A stretch of 35,473 nt of DNA from an uncultured Peptostreptococcaceae bacterium (GCA_944383455.1 CALWPP010000014.1:1-35473); one strand, 5' to 3'. Counted from the first letter of the stretch, positions 7,890-17,593 are shown. Notes: generated from the letters alone by a model not told the origin. Numbers and translations are program-made.

Positions 7890-8606
7890 TTATTTTATAG
7901 GCATTTTTGATGGTTTTCCAGCTTTTCTTGGATATTTTTCTGGAGTACTTTTAATTTTTTTAAATACTAATATATTATGATTTAAATCATATTCTGGAAG
8001 TTTTACATCTATTTTTTCAATAAATTCAACACCCAAAATTTCCATAGCATTTTTTGATTCTTCAAGTTCTAAGTTTGCATTAGGACCCTTAAGACAAATA
8101 AAATAACCTCCTACTTTAACAAACGGAATACAAAATTCCATCAAAACAGGAAGCCCTGCAACAGCACGAGCAGTAGCTATATCAAACTTTTCTCTATAAT
8201 TTTCGTCTTTTCCAAAGTCCTCTGCTCTTCCATGAATAAAATCAACATCAAATATATTAATATTTTTGCATACTTCTTGCAAGAAATTTATTCTTTTATT
8301 TAATGAATCAAGTAAAGTTACATTAAGACTTTTTAATGCTATTTTTAAAGGAAGTCCTGGAAACCCTGCTCCAGTTCCTACATCAATTAAACTCATATTA
8401 TCTTTTATATAATTATTTTTAATAGCTGAAACTGAATCTAAAAAATGCTTAACATAAACTTCTTTTTCTTCCTCTATTCCAGTTAAGTTCATTTTTTGGT
8501 TCCAATCAACTAATATCTCCCTATATATTTTAAAATCATTTAGCATTTTATCATCAGGATTTATTCCAAAATTTAATAAACCATCTTTTAAAATTTCTTT
8601 ACTCAT
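7890..8606 (-). CDS. rsmG: 16S rRNA (guanine527-N7)-methyltransferase RsmG
   Basis: This 238-aa SAM-dependent enzyme methylates N7 of G527 in the 530 loop of 16S rRNA. It has the family opening (WNQKMNLTGI, about 35-43), the SAM loop IDVGTGAGFPG (74-84), RAVAGLPVLMEF and the C-terminal signature TPEKYPRKAGKPSKMP. Length is normal. The site AAGAGG lies in the end of mnmG, and the ATG follows the mnmG stop by one base (TAAAATG), implying coupled translation. Loss of RsmG gives low-level streptomycin resistance in other bacteria; this copy looks intact. Confidence 0.95.
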   Translation of the reverse strand: MSKEILKDGLLNFGINPDDKMLNDFKIYREILVDWNQKMNLTGIEEEKEVYVKHFLDSVSAIKNNYIKDNMSLIDVGTGAGFPGLPLKIALKSLNVTLLDSLNKRINFLQEVCKNINIFDVDFIHGRAEDFGKDENYREKFDIATARAVAGLPVLMEFCIPFVKVGGYFICLKGPNANLELEESKNAMEILGVEFIEKIDVKLPEYDLNHNILVFKKIKSTPEKYPRKAGKPSKMPIK

Positions 8607-8607
8607 T

Positions 8608-10485
8608 TTATTTACCTCTTCTTAGTTGTTCTAAATATATAAGAAGAACCGAAATATCAGCAGGAGAAACTCCAGATATACGAGATGCTTGACCTATTGA
8701 TATCGGCCTTATGCTATCTAATTTTTGTCTTGCTTCAATTCTAAGTCCATCAATAGATAAATAATCAATATTTTCAGGAAGTTTTTTATTCTCAAGCTTT
8801 TTAAAGCTATCTATTTGCTTTAATTGTTTATCTATATATCCTTCATATTTTATCATTATACTACATTGTTCTTTAACTTCACAAGAAGCTTCACTTGAGC
8901 CTTTTCCAACTAATTCTAATGTTTCATAACTTACTTCAGGTCTTTTTAAAAATTCATATAAAGAAAGTCCAACTTTAATTTCAGATGCTCCCAAATCTTC
9001 TAAAATATGATTCACCTCTTTTGGTGTAACTCTTTCAAGTTTTAATCTTTCCATTTCTTTTTCAATATCTTCTTTTTTCTTTAAATACCTTTTGTATCTA
9101 TCTTCCTTAACAAGACCTATATCATACCCTTTTTGAGTAAGTCTCATATCAGCATTATCTTGTCTTAAAAATAATCTATACTCAGACCTTGAAGTCATCA
9201 TTCTATAAGGCTCGTTAGTACCCTTAGTAACCAAATCATCTATCAATACTCCGATATAAGCTTCTGATCTATCAAGTATAAATGGATCTTTTCCTTCTAT
9301 CTTAAGTGCAGCATTTATACCTGCTATAAGACCTTGTGCTGCAGCCTCTTCATATCCTGATGTACCATTAAATTGCCCAGCACTAAATAAGTTTTCTACA
9401 CCTTTTATTTCAAGAGTTAATTTAAGCTCTGTTGGATCAATACAATCATACTCTATAGCATAAGCAGGTCTCATTATTTTCGCATTTTCAAGACCAACAA
9501 CACTTTTATACATATCCATTTGTACTTCATAAGGAAGACTAGTTGAAATACCTTGGATATACATTTCTTTGGTATCAAGTCCTTCAGGCTCTATAAATAT
9601 TTGATGTGATTCTTTATCACTAAACCTAACAACCTTATCTTCAATTGATGGACAATATCTTGCTCCTGTACTTTCTGCTTTTCCGCTATACATTGCCGTT
9701 CTTTGTAAATTGTTAAATATAATTTTATGGGTATCTAAGTTCGTTCTAGTTAAATAACAAGGTTCTTTATTCTCTAAGTTTTCATCAGTTAAGAATGAAA
9801 ATGGAGTTATTTTTTTATCTCCTTTTTGAATTTCCATCTTAGAAAAATCTATACTATCTTTATGAATTCTTGCAGGAGTTCCTGTTTTAAATCTTCTCAT
9901 AGAAAGTCCTAAATCAACTAATTTTTCAGTTAAATATCTTGAATAAGCAAGTGAGTTTGGTCCTTCGTTTAAAGTTAACTCTCCTATATAAATCTTTGAA
10001 TTTAAATAAACTCCAGTAGATAATATAACTGCTTTTGAGAAATATTTACAACCAAGTTTCGTTATAACTCCTTTTACAGTCTTTTCTTCGTGAATGATAT
10101 CAATAACCTCGTCCATAACTAAATCTATATTAGGCTCATTTTCTAGAGTTTTTTTCATTTCTGTATGATACTTAAATTTATCTGCCTGTCCTCTTAAAGA
10201 ATGAACTGCTGGACCTTTTGCAGTGTTTAACATTCTACTTTGTATAAGAGTTTTATCAGCATTAACTCCCATTTCTCCACCTAATGCATCTATTTCTCTA
10301 ACTAATTGACCTTTACCAGTCCCACCAATCGAAGGATTGCAAGGCATTAATGCTATTGAATCAAGTGACATTGTTATAACTAAAGTTTTATGACCTTTTC
10401 TTGCAGTAGCAAGTGCCGCTTCACATCCTGCATGACCTGCACCAACAACTATAACATCATAATTTCCAGCATCAAATAATTTCAT
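8608..10485 (-). CDS. mnmG: tRNA uridine-5-carboxymethylaminomethyl modification enzyme MnmG
   Basis: MnmG (GidA) is the FAD subunit of the MnmE-MnmG complex that makes (c)mnm5U34 in tRNA wobble positions. The protein of 625 aa has the dinucleotide loop [15 protein letters not shown] near its start, [14 protein letters not shown], and [16 protein letters not shown]. The open frame extends to 10524 and would give [13 protein letters not shown], but those codons simply read through the parS site. AAAGGAGATG just before the ATG at 10485, followed by [11 protein letters not shown], gives the true start. mnmE lies 40 bases upstream and rsmG 1 base downstream. Confidence 0.95.
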   Translation of the reverse strand: MKLFDAGNYDVIVVGAGHAGCEAALATARKGHKTLVITMSLDSIALMPCNPSIGGTGKGQLVREIDALGGEMGVNADKTLIQSRMLNTAKGPAVHSLRGQADKFKYHTEMKKTLENEPNIDLVMDEVIDIIHEEKTVKGVITKLGCKYFSKAVILSTGVYLNSKIYIGELTLNEGPNSLAYSRYLTEKLVDLGLSMRRFKTGTPARIHKDSIDFSKMEIQKGDKKITPFSFLTDENLENKEPCYLTRTNLDTHKIIFNNLQRTAMYSGKAESTGARYCPSIEDKVVRFSDKESHQIFIEPEGLDTKEMYIQGISTSLPYEVQMDMYKSVVGLENAKIMRPAYAIEYDCIDPTELKLTLEIKGVENLFSAGQFNGTSGYEEAAAQGLIAGINAALKIEGKDPFILDRSEAYIGVLIDDLVTKGTNEPYRMMTSRSEYRLFLRQDNADMRLTQKGYDIGLVKEDRYKRYLKKKEDIEKEMERLKLERVTPKEVNHILEDLGASEIKVGLSLYEFLKRPEVSYETLELVGKGSSEASCEVKEQCSIMIKYEGYIDKQLKQIDSFKKLENKKLPENIDYLSIDGLRIEARQKLDSIRPISIGQASRISGVSPADISVLLIYLEQLRRGK

Positions 10486-10507
10486 AAACATCTCCTTTCT
10501 TAAAAAA

Positions 10508-10523
10508 TGTTCCACGTGGAACA
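10508..10523. promoter_or_regulatory. parS: parS centromere site
   Basis: TGTTCCACGTGGAACA is a perfect 16-bp palindrome and a close match to the Firmicute parS consensus (TGTTTCACGTGAAACA is the common Bacillus form). It lies in the mnmE-mnmG gap, about 14 kb from dnaA, and is the loading site for ParB encoded at 6117-6974. I found no second exact copy in the window. Confidence 0.9.
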
Positions 10524-10525
10524 TT

Positions 10526-11905
10526 TTATTTTCCTATACAAAAGTTAGCAAATATTGTATCTAATAAATCTTCTTTTACTGTATCTCCATTTATATAACC
10601 AAGATAATCCCAAACATTTTTAAAATCTACCTCAATAAAGTCATATGGAATAAAGTCATTAATAGCTACTATTGCATCATTTATAGCTTCTAATGATTTT
10701 GATAGAGCATCTTTATGTCTAGAGTTATTTATTATAAGATTAGATGAATTTCTAACACTACCTTTATAAACCATATCTTCTATTTTATCATAAAATTTAT
10801 CTATACCAATTTCTTTAAGTGCTGATACTTCTATTATGAAATCTTCATCTACATAATCTTTTATAATTTCTAAATCTATCTTCTTATCTAAATCTATTTT
10901 GTTAAGTAAAACTATAACTTTTTTATTTTTTAACTCTTTTAATATTTCGATATCTTCATTTGATAGTTCTTTTGAATAATCAAGAACCATTACAACTAAG
11001 TCTGCACTAATAAACGATTCTTTTGATTTTTCAACACCTATTCTTTCAACGATATCATCTGTTTCTCTTATTCCTGCAGTATCAACTATTTTAAGAGGTA
11101 TACCTTTTATATTAACAAATTCTTCTATTATATCTCTTGTTGTACCTTCAATGTCAGTTACTATAGCTCTATTTTCCCCAAGTATAGCATTAAGAAGAGA
11201 TGATTTTCCAACATTTGGCTTACCTACTATAACAGTTTTTAATCCATCTCTTAAAATTTTTCCACTCTCTGCTGTATCATAAAGCGTTTTTATCTCTTCT
11301 TTTAATTCTATTGCTTTTTCTTTTAACGTTTTATAAGTTATTTCTTCAATATCTTCTTCTGTAAAGTCAATAGATACTTCTAAATGAGCTAAAACTTCTG
11401 TTACTTTCATTCTAAGCTCTTTTATTTTATTTGAAAGTGATCCTTGTAGTTGATTTTGAGCAACAGTATAAGAAGTTTCAGTTTTTGATTTTATAATATC
11501 AATAATAGCTTCTGCCTGTGATAGGTCTATTCTACCATTTAAAAACGCTCTTTTTGTAAACTCCCCAGCTTCTGCCATTCTAACATCTTTTGAAAGTATT
11601 AATTCAAGTATTTTTTTTACAGAAATAAATCCTCCATGACAATTTATTTCAATGACATCTTCTGCGGTATAAGAATTAGGACCTTTCATATAAGCTACTA
11701 AAACTTCATCTATTTTAACTTCATTATCATATATATTCCCATAAATTAAAGTTCTTGGATTATATTCACTTATTTTTTTATTTGATTTTGCTTTAAATAT
11801 ACCCTCACAAACTTCAAGTGATTTATTTCCACTAATTCTAATTATTCCTATTCCACCTTCTCCAGGTGCTGTCGCAATACCTGCTATTGTATCATCTATA
11901 AACAA
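10526..11905 (-). CDS. mnmE: tRNA modification GTPase MnmE
   Basis: MnmE (TrmE) is the folate- and GTP-using partner of MnmG. The 459-aa protein has the N-terminal tetrahydrofolate domain ([20 protein letters not shown]), a helical domain, a G domain inserted with GKPNVGKS (228-235), DIEGTTRD (251-258), DTAG (275-278) and NKID, and the invariant C-terminal CIGK (456-459). The start is a TTG at 11903-11905, spaced correctly from GAGGTGAT; no ATG is better placed. In many Firmicutes jag precedes mnmE directly. Here the accessory island of about 9.7 kb lies between them, so mnmE needs its own promoter. Confidence 0.95.
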   Translation of the reverse strand: MFIDDTIAGIATAPGEGGIGIIRISGNKSLEVCEGIFKAKSNKKISEYNPRTLIYGNIYDNEVKIDEVLVAYMKGPNSYTAEDVIEINCHGGFISVKKILELILSKDVRMAEAGEFTKRAFLNGRIDLSQAEAIIDIIKSKTETSYTVAQNQLQGSLSNKIKELRMKVTEVLAHLEVSIDFTEEDIEEITYKTLKEKAIELKEEIKTLYDTAESGKILRDGLKTVIVGKPNVGKSSLLNAILGENRAIVTDIEGTTRDIIEEFVNIKGIPLKIVDTAGIRETDDIVERIGVEKSKESFISADLVVMVLDYSKELSNEDIEILKELKNKKVIVLLNKIDLDKKIDLEIIKDYVDEDFIIEVSALKEIGIDKFYDKIEDMVYKGSVRNSSNLIINNSRHKDALSKSLEAINDAIVAINDFIPYDFIEVDFKNVWDYLGYINGDTVKEDLLDTIFANFCIGK

Positions 11906-11944
11906 GTTTTATCACCTCAATAAAAGTTTATTTTTAACTCCTAA

Positions 11945-11970
11945 TTTGTTTATTATATATAATAAACAAA
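11945..11970. repeat. 26-bp perfect palindrome upstream of mnmE
   Basis: The half-site TTTGTTTATTATA is followed directly by its exact reverse complement, with no spacer. It lies about 40 bases upstream of the mnmE start, between a terminator-like hairpin and the ribosome-binding site. It could be an operator or hold the mnmE promoter (TATATAAT is included). Confidence 0.7.
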
Positions 11971-12002
11971 AAAATTAAAACCCCCCTATTATATAAGGGG
12001 TT
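11970..12002 (-). terminator. Leftward terminator before mnmE
   Basis: AACCCC and GGGGTT arms pair; on the minus strand the hairpin is followed by TTTAATTTTTTT. It would stop leftward transcription from the island before mnmE. No clear leftward gene feeds it now, so it may be left from an older arrangement. Confidence 0.5.
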
Positions 12003-12041
12003 CATAGGTTATTAAATTATAAACATTAATTGATAAATTAC

Positions 12042-12070
12042 TTGACATATAAATATACATTCGATAATAT
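12042..12070 (+). promoter_or_regulatory. Possible promoter for the Rpn/IS remnant
   Basis: TTGACA (12042-12047) and TAATAT (12065-12070) are spaced by 17 bases, 19 bases before the ATG at 12089. An overlapping GATAAT is at 15-base spacing. Confidence 0.4.
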
Positions 12071-12088
12071 ACACCATAAAAATAAAGT

Positions 12089-12430
12089 ATGATTCAAAGG
12101 ACATTATACTATTGGAGTAAATTATACGAAGAACAAATTGAACAAACTGAAAATTATAAAAAGTTAAGCAGAACTGTTTGTATAAATATATTGAATTATG
12201 ATTATTTAGACAATAATAGATTTCATAATGCTTATATACTAAAAGAATTAGGAACAAATGAGGAACTAACAAATATATGTGAAATACATTTTATAGAAAT
12301 TCCAAAATTAAGAAAACTTAACTTAGATGACGACGCTGATATGTTAAAATTAAGTACATTTAATTTACTTCGAAGATTAAGGTCTAATTTATTAGAAATA
12401 TTCACATTAGAGCAAGTATTGCATCTGTAA
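12089..12430 (+). pseudogene. Chimeric remnant: Rpn-type PD-(D/E)XK nuclease joined to IS transposase tail
   Basis: Residues 1 to ~80 (LYYWSKLYEEQIEQTENYKK, RTVCINILNYDYL, EIHFIEIPKL) resemble the middle of Rpn-family recombination-promoting nucleases (PDDEXK_2 transposase-like). The catalytic N-terminus and the C-terminus are missing. From about residue 86 the frame changes identity: KLSTFNLLRRLRSNLLEIF matches the C-terminal end of an IS4-type transposase, a second copy of which is at 20593-20805 on the other strand. The open frame is therefore a fusion of two gene fragments and is unlikely to make a working protein. Confidence 0.7.
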
Positions 12431-12610
12431 TTTAGATAAAATTTCAAAAAAAATAAATAAAATTTAAAGTCATCGTTGTGTTCAATTTATAACCAAAATA
12501 TTACTTTATTGTATTTTAAAATTAAAAAAGAGAAAAACTAGGATAGTTTTTCTCTTTTTTAATGATATTAAATTTTTATACTATATAAATTTTTCATTTA
12601 TGTAACAATA
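12347..12610 (+). mobile_element. 3'-end fragment of an IS4-like element (copy A)
   Basis: These 264 bases match, in reverse orientation and with high similarity, the sequence 20414-20675. The fragment contains the last codons of a transposase (LSTFNLLRRL), a terminator hairpin at 12524-12560 and the terminal repeat ATGTAACAATA. The other end of the element is missing, having been cut at the junction with the Rpn remnant. Confidence 0.75.
12524..12560. terminator. Long perfect hairpin at the end of IS copy A
   Basis: A perfect 17-bp stem (AAAAAAGAGAAAAACTA and its complement) has a 3-base loop GGA and ends in a T-run. It is the terminator of the former transposase gene; the copy at 20463-20499 has the same shape with some mismatches. 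Confidence 0.7.
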
Positions 12611-12659
12611 AAACTAAACAGTCCTTTTTTTATAATTTAATCATTTTTTTAAGGAGGTG

Positions 12660-12914
12660 TTTTTTATTACAGAAAGATTATTTTTTATATATTTTTTGAA
12701 ATTTATTTAAATTATTTTTGTTATCTTAACTTATTTGCCTTTTGAAGAATCTTTTAGAGATAAATATTTATTCACTTTAACATAGATATGGCAATACCTA
12801 TATTTATGATAGTTTCAGGATTTAATTATACAATGTCAATGGAATATAAAAATATAGATTTTATAAAAAACTGTTTAATAAAGATAATTTTTTTATACAC
12901 ATCTTTAGGCTCCT
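12660..12914 (+). pseudogene. Acyltransferase-3 family remnant
   Basis: Short pieces in different frames read like the N-terminal part of an acyltransferase-3 membrane protein: PFEESFRDKYLFTLT, then after a frame change MAIPIFMIVSGFNYTMS (ATG at 12788) and YKNIDFIKNCLIKIIF. A good site AAGGAGGTG (about 12652) precedes the area but the first codons contain stops. The gene is truncated after about 80 codons. The match to the VPIFMIISGFNY-type motif is from memory. Confidence 0.45.
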
Positions 12915-12977
12915 TTCATTACAAAAATTATTATATCAGACTACACGAATATATGTAAATATTGATATAAAATACTA

Positions 12978-13026
12978 TTGACTTATTAGTCAAAGTGGAA
13001 TATGCTTATATTGACTAATAAGTCAA
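12978..13026 (+). promoter_or_regulatory. Promoter with two inverted TetR-type operators
   Basis: O1 TTGACTTATTAGTCAA (12978-12993) and O2 TTGACTAATAAGTCAA (13011-13026) are exact reverse complements of each other, and each is a dyad with arms TTGACT/AGTCAA. Their centres are 33 bp apart, three helical turns. The -35 box TTGACT (12978) lies in O1, and TATGCT (13001-13006) at 17-base spacing lies between the operators. This is the layout of a repressor-controlled promoter, and a TetR-family gene ends the operon at 14752. Confidence 0.75.
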
Positions 13027-13047
13027 AATATAGAGGGAGGAAAATTT

Positions 13048-13929
13048 ATGGCTTCAATAAAAATAAATAGTCTAGTAAAAGACTATAAAACATTTAAAGC
13101 ACTAGATGGCATAGACCTAGAGGTAAAAAATGGAGAATTTTTTGGTTTTATAGGTCCTAATGGTTCAGGAAAATCAACTACTATAAAACTTTTACTAAAC
13201 TTTATATACCAAACATCAGGTGAGGCTCAGATATTTAACCTTGATTCAAAAAAGGAAAGTCAAGCTATAAAAGATTTGATAGGTTACGTTCCAAGTGAGG
13301 TAAACTACTACAAAAATATGAAAGTTAAGGAAATTCTTGATTATTCACTAAGTTTTAAAAAGAATAAAGACCGAGAAAAACTTGATAAACTATGCGATAT
13401 ATTTGAAGTAAATCTAAACAAAAAAGTTTCTGATTTGTCGCTTGGAAACAAGAAAAAAATAGCAATAATTCAAGCACTTATTGGAGAACCTGAGTTACTA
13501 ATACTTGATGAGCCAACTAATGGACTAGATCCTCTTATGCAAAAAAAATTATTCGAAGTTTTGGTTGAGGAAAACAAAAAAGGTACTACAATATTTTTCT
13601 CATCACATAATTTAAACGAAGTCCAAAAATTTTGTGATAGAGTTGCAATTATAAAGGATGGAAAAATAATTGATGTAAAAGAAATAAATAAAGAAAATGA
13701 CTTAACAGCATCAAAAGTTATAATAAAAACTGACGATAATTTAGAAAATATCTTAAAAGAACTAAACATAACAGATTATAAAAAAGAAGAAAATGAAACT
13801 ACTTTTATATATGAATCAGACATAAATTTACTTATAAAAAGTCTTCAAAATATTAGACTATACGATTTAAAAATAACAGAGCCAAGTTTTGAAGACACTT
13901 TTATAAAATACTATGAAAAGGAGAATTAG
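13048..13929 (+). CDS. ABC transporter ATP-binding protein (ABC-2 exporter type)
   Basis: This 293-aa ATPase has Walker A GPNGSGKST (36-44), the signature LSLGNKKK (130-137), Walker B LLILDEPTNGLDP (150-162) and the H-loop histidine in SSHN (H187). The C-terminal ~75 residues form the usual extension of drug- or peptide-export ATPases (BcrA/CcmA type). All catalytic residues look intact. GAGGGAGG precedes the ATG. It is the first gene of an operon with a permease (4 bases downstream, frameshifted) and a TetR regulator, under the operator pair at 12978-13026. The substrate is unknown; antimicrobial or lipid export is only a family-level guess. Confidence 0.92.
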   Translation: MASIKINSLVKDYKTFKALDGIDLEVKNGEFFGFIGPNGSGKSTTIKLLLNFIYQTSGEAQIFNLDSKKESQAIKDLIGYVPSEVNYYKNMKVKEILDYSLSFKKNKDREKLDKLCDIFEVNLNKKVSDLSLGNKKKIAIIQALIGEPELLILDEPTNGLDPLMQKKLFEVLVEENKKGTTIFFSSHNLNEVQKFCDRVAIIKDGKIIDVKEINKENDLTASKVIIKTDDNLENILKELNITDYKKEENETTFIYESDINLLIKSLQNIRLYDLKITEPSFEDTFIKYYEKEN

Positions 13930-13932
13930 AGT

Positions 13933-14737
13933 ATGAATATGTTTAAAGTTGAAATAAAAAATGCATTTAAGCCTTTTTTAATATGGACTGTTATACTAGC
14001 ATCTATACTATCATTTTTTATGTCTATGTTTCCAAGTATGTCAACTAGCGAGATGGCTGAACTTCTTCAAGTAAAAATGGATGCCCTTCCAGAAGGAATG
14101 ATTGAGGCGTTTGGTATAGATATGGTAGATTTTACTAATTTATTAGGATTTTTCTCATATTCATTTCAGTATATATTAATTGCACTTTGCGTATATTCTG
14201 GGGTTTTAGCAGGAAACTCACTTATCAAAGAAGAAAGCGAGGGTACTATAGAATTTTTATATGCCCAACCAATTTCAAGAAACAAAATAATATCAACTTA
14301 AATTATTAGCTATGTTTTTTATAACACTTTTACTAAATATAGCATTGTTTTTTGTGACAGTTGCATTTTTTGAAGCATTTAAACCTGATAATTACGATTA
14401 TTTTATGGACTTAGTTATGATGTTTAAAGTAACATTTTTACTTCAACTTACGTTTTTAAGTATTGGTATGCTGGTATCTACATTAGTAAAAAAAGTTTCA
14501 ACGGCAATTCTAATAATGCTTGGTGTGGTATTTTTAAATTATATAATAGGTGTGTTTTCAAACGTAATAGAAAAAATAGAATATATAGGAGAAATTTCTA
14601 TCATAAATTACTTTATGCCAAGTAACGTATTAAAAAATGGTGCTGAAGTTAAACATATTGTAATATGTGTACTTGTAAGTATAATTAGTTTAGCATTTAC
14701 TTACTATAGGTATAATAAAAAAGATTTTGAAATATAG
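13933..14737 (+). pseudogene. ABC-2 permease split by a one-base frameshift
   Basis: Frame one (13933-14301) gives 122 aa starting MNMFKVEIKNAFKPFLIWTV and ending SRNKIIST. Frame two (14312-14737) continues with KLLAMFFITLLLNIALFF to YYRYNKKDFEI. Removing one T from the TT at 14298-14299 turns ACTTAAATTATTAGC into ACTAAATTATTAGC and joins both into a 267-aa protein with about six membrane segments, the normal size for a family permease. The rest of the frame is intact with no other stop. It may be a recent mutation, a sequencing error or slippage; the first two are more likely. Confidence 0.85.
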
Positions 14738-14751
14738 TCAAAGGATAAAAT

Positions 14752-15381
14752 ATGTATAAAAAATTTGAGAAACTTAACGAAGAAAAGAAAAACTTAATAA
14801 TAAAAAGTGCTATAGATGAATTTTCAAAAGGATACTATAAAGCACTTACAGACAACATTGCTATAAACTCAAATATATCAAAGGGAAGTTTATTTAATTA
14901 TTTTACAAGTAAGAAATATTTGTATATCTATGTTGTAAAATATTGTATGGAATTTATGTCTAGTAAAATAAAAAGTAATTATCAGGATATAGATTCAAAA
15001 GATTTTTTTGAAATAATTAAAATGACTTCAATTTATAAGCAGAAATTATTTATAAAGTATCCAAACGAAACAAAGATTGTTATGGATACTTTAAAAAATG
15101 AAGTCGAAGAAGTAAGAGATGATATAAGAGATATAATGAAGGGTTATCATGCTGAAAATATGTATATCCTACAGGAATATGTGATTAAATATATAGATAA
15201 AAGTAGGCTAAAGGAAAATCTAAATATAGAAGATGCTTTGTTTATAACTTCTTCTATATTTGAATCTCTTTCAAAAAAGTATATAGAGTTTTTAAGATTA
15301 GAAAACAACAAATCAACACAGGATATTTTTAGTGATTTGGATAGATATGCTATAATACTTAAAGAACTTCTATACAAGTAA
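14752..15381 (+). CDS. TetR/AcrR family transcriptional regulator
   Basis: This 209-aa protein has the N-terminal TetR helix-turn-helix: IIKSAIDEFSKGYYKALT, then IAINSNISKGSLFNYFTSKKYLY (about residues 38-60). The SKGSLFNYF motif is typical of the recognition helix. The rest is helical ligand-binding domain without a recognised signature. AAAGGAT precedes the ATG, 14 bases after the permease, so it is the third gene of the exporter operon. The two operators ahead of the first gene suggest it represses its own operon, released by a ligand probably exported by the transporter. That control is inferred, not shown. Confidence 0.9.
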   Translation: MYKKFEKLNEEKKNLIIKSAIDEFSKGYYKALTDNIAINSNISKGSLFNYFTSKKYLYIYVVKYCMEFMSSKIKSNYQDIDSKDFFEIIKMTSIYKQKLFIKYPNETKIVMDTLKNEVEEVRDDIRDIMKGYHAENMYILQEYVIKYIDKSRLKENLNIEDALFITSSIFESLSKKYIEFLRLENNKSTQDIFSDLDRYAIILKELLYK

Positions 15382-15413
15382 AAAGAGCTGTCGCTTAATT
15401 GACAGCTCTTTTT
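15381..15413 (+). terminator. Terminator of the ABC-TetR operon
   Basis: AAAAGAGCTGTC and GACAGCTCTTTT form a 12-bp stem with loop GCTTAATT, followed by TTTTT. It starts at the TetR stop codon and is a strong intrinsic terminator. Confidence 0.9.
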
Positions 15414-15640
15414 ACTTTATAGTAGTCGTACTTCAAAATGAAAGTAAATAATTTATTATGTGTAGGTAAGATTAACTACAAGTTTCCTTGAAAGTGTGTC
15501 CTTCTTTTCTATATTCAATTACTCTTTATTTAAATTTTATATCATAACTCATACTAGTTTTATTGACTTTTTTGATGGATTATATACTATTATTTAAAAG
15601 TTAGGTTACTATATATTGAAATTGAAAGAAAAGAAAAATA
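15414..15640. other. Intergenic stretch without recognised genes
   Basis: AT-rich sequence between two terminators. I see a weak promoter-like TTGACT (15563) with TATACT or TACTAT downstream but no open frame of interest that it would serve. Confidence 0.5.
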
Positions 15641-15673
15641 ATACTGGAGTTAGTGTTCACTCCAGTATTTTTG
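15641..15673. terminator. Terminator of the chemoreceptor gene
   Basis: ATACTGGAGT and ACTCCAGTAT form a 10-bp stem with an 8-base loop. Leftwards it is followed by TATTTTTCTTTT, directly after the chemoreceptor stop at 15675. Rightwards it also has TTTTT. Confidence 0.85.
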
Positions 15674-15674
15674 T

Positions 15675-17378
15675 TTATAGATTAAAATCGTTGTCAAATC
15701 CTTCTAATAGTTTAAATCCACTTACTAAGTCTTTTAGCAGTTGTGATTGTCCTGTTAATTCTTCACTTGCAGCTGAACTTTCTTCGGCTGTTGCTGAGTT
15801 TGTTTGTACTACCGATGATATTTGAGATATACTTTCTCTTATGTTGTCTGCTGCTTGTGCTTGTTTTTCACTTGCATCTGCTATATCTACCATCATTTGT
15901 ACTGTCTTTGTTGCATCATCTACTATTTCAAGTAGTGATTTTGCTGTATCGTCCGCTATTTTCGAACCATTTTCTACTGATTCTACTGTTCCTGCTATTA
16001 ATACTGCTGTATCTTTTGCAGCTTCAGCTGACTTTTGTGCTAGGTTTCTTACTTCATCTGCAACAACTGCAAACCCTTTACCAGCACTTCCTGCTCTTGC
16101 AGCCTCTACTGCAGCATTTAATGCTAATATGTTTGTTTGGAATGCTATATCGTCTATTGTTTTTATAATTTTACTTATTTCATTTGATTTATCTGATATA
16201 TCGTTCATTGCAATAGTCATTTCTCTCATTTTTTCGTTACTTAAAACTATTGAATTTCCTGTTCTTTGTGCAAGTTCGTTTGCTTCTTTTGCATTATTTG
16301 CATTTTGTATTATATCTTCACTTATTACGTTTATTATATTTGATAAATCTTCTATACTTGCTGCTTGTTCTGTTGCCCCCTGCGCTAACATTTGTGCACC
16401 GCATGAAACTTGCTCTGACCCTGATGCTACTTGTTCTGATGCTAAGTTTATTTGTTCTAATGTACTTGACATTTCCTTACTAAATTTCATAAACGATTTT
16501 TCTATATTTTCAAAATCTCCAACAAATGGCTCTGTAGCTGATATATTAAAATCTCCTTTTGACATAGTCTCAAGTGCTACATCTATGTCATTTATATACA
16601 TAGATAAAGTCTTCATACTTCGTCTCATACTTTCAGCCATAACTCCAACTTCATCTTCTGCTTCATATTCAATTTTAGTATCAAGTATACCTTTTGATAA
16701 TTGTTCTGCTGCGTGTGAAACCTCTTGTACTGGTTTTACTATTCCATCTGTTATTTTTTTAGACATAAATATAATCAGTAATATTACTGTAAATACTGCT
16801 ATGCTTAAAAATAATCTTAAATTATTAGACATATTAATAGTTCGTGACAAAATAGTATTTGATTTTTCTATTATAAATTCTTCTATTAACTTAGCTTGAT
16901 TTTCTGCATCAACTATAGCAGTAATCTCTTTATTTTCTATAGCTTTTGAAGCTTGTGCCAAATCACCACTTTTTATTATACCTATGACTCCTTCGGCTTC
17001 AGCTATCCAAGCATTAATTAGCCTATTATATTCTGCTAATAAATCTTTGTCTATTGCATTATTTTGATTTAATACATTGACGTTTTCTTTTATTTCGCCA
17101 ATAATTCTACTACTTTCTTGGTCTAATACAGCATATTTTTGTTGACTAGATATTACCCATTCCCTTAATATACTAGATACTACGTTTGTACTTACTCTTA
17201 TACTAGATAATGTATCTTTTGCCTTTAATTCTTTGTTTACAGTTGAATTTAAACTACTACTAGTAGCTTTTATACCAAATGTAGATATAAATGATATAAA
17301 TAAGATAAAAGTTAAAATTATCAAATAACTTAGTGTTAGTTTTTTCTTTACACTTAAATTTCTTAAAATACTTTTCAT
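15675..17378 (-). CDS. Methyl-accepting chemotaxis protein
   Basis: This 567-aa receptor has membrane segments at about 14-36 and 188-206 enclosing a ~150-residue extracellular helical sensor domain of the four-helix-bundle type. A HAMP domain follows ([16 protein letters not shown]), then a long cytoplasmic coiled coil. The conserved hairpin tip that binds CheA/CheW is [18 protein letters not shown] (413-430) with [15 protein letters not shown] after it. The open frame starts at 17396, but GGAGGAAG sits between that codon and the ATG at 17378, so 17378 is the start. It has no C-terminal CheR pentapeptide. The ligand is unknown. No other chemotaxis genes are in the window. Confidence 0.93.
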   Translation of the reverse strand: MKSILRNLSVKKKLTLSYLIILTFILFISFISTFGIKATSSSLNSTVNKELKAKDTLSSIRVSTNVVSSILREWVISSQQKYAVLDQESSRIIGEIKENVNVLNQNNAIDKDLLAEYNRLINAWIAEAEGVIGIIKSGDLAQASKAIENKEITAIVDAENQAKLIEEFIIEKSNTILSRTINMSNNLRLFLSIAVFTVILLIIFMSKKITDGIVKPVQEVSHAAEQLSKGILDTKIEYEAEDEVGVMAESMRRSMKTLSMYINDIDVALETMSKGDFNISATEPFVGDFENIEKSFMKFSKEMSSTLEQINLASEQVASGSEQVSCGAQMLAQGATEQAASIEDLSNIINVISEDIIQNANNAKEANELAQRTGNSIVLSNEKMREMTIAMNDISDKSNEISKIIKTIDDIAFQTNILALNAAVEAARAGSAGKGFAVVADEVRNLAQKSAEAAKDTAVLIAGTVESVENGSKIADDTAKSLLEIVDDATKTVQMMVDIADASEKQAQAADNIRESISQISSVVQTNSATAEESSAASEELTGQSQLLKDLVSGFKLLEGFDNDFNL

Positions 17379-17422
17379 AAACTTCCTCCAAATCATACTA
17401 AATATATTATATAATAAACTAT

Positions 17423-17431
17423 ATTATACCA
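17423..17431 (-). promoter_or_regulatory. Possible extended -10 promoter of the chemoreceptor gene
   Basis: On the minus strand TGGTATAAT (extended -10; TATAAT at 17423-17428) lies about 45 bases upstream of the start at 17378. No strong -35 box is seen. Confidence 0.35.
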
Positions 17432-17593
17432 TAACTCAACATTACAGTAACCTAACTTTAAAATAGTAGTAGGTTTTTGAATAAATAAAAAAATAATACA
17501 TAAGTATATTTCTCAAATTAATCTTAAAATATATAAAATTTTAGTTAAATATAAAAAAAGCCCTACTTTTATCAAATAAAACTTTCATTTTAT

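Noticed and set aside
12012..12272. 86-aa leftward frame at the left edge of the island
   Set aside because: It is the antisense of the Rpn remnant, very hydrophobic and without a ribosome-binding site.
15743..16899. Long open frames on the plus strand opposite the chemoreceptor
   Set aside because: They are leucine- or serine-rich shadows of the receptor's coiled coil in other frames, without ribosome-binding sites.
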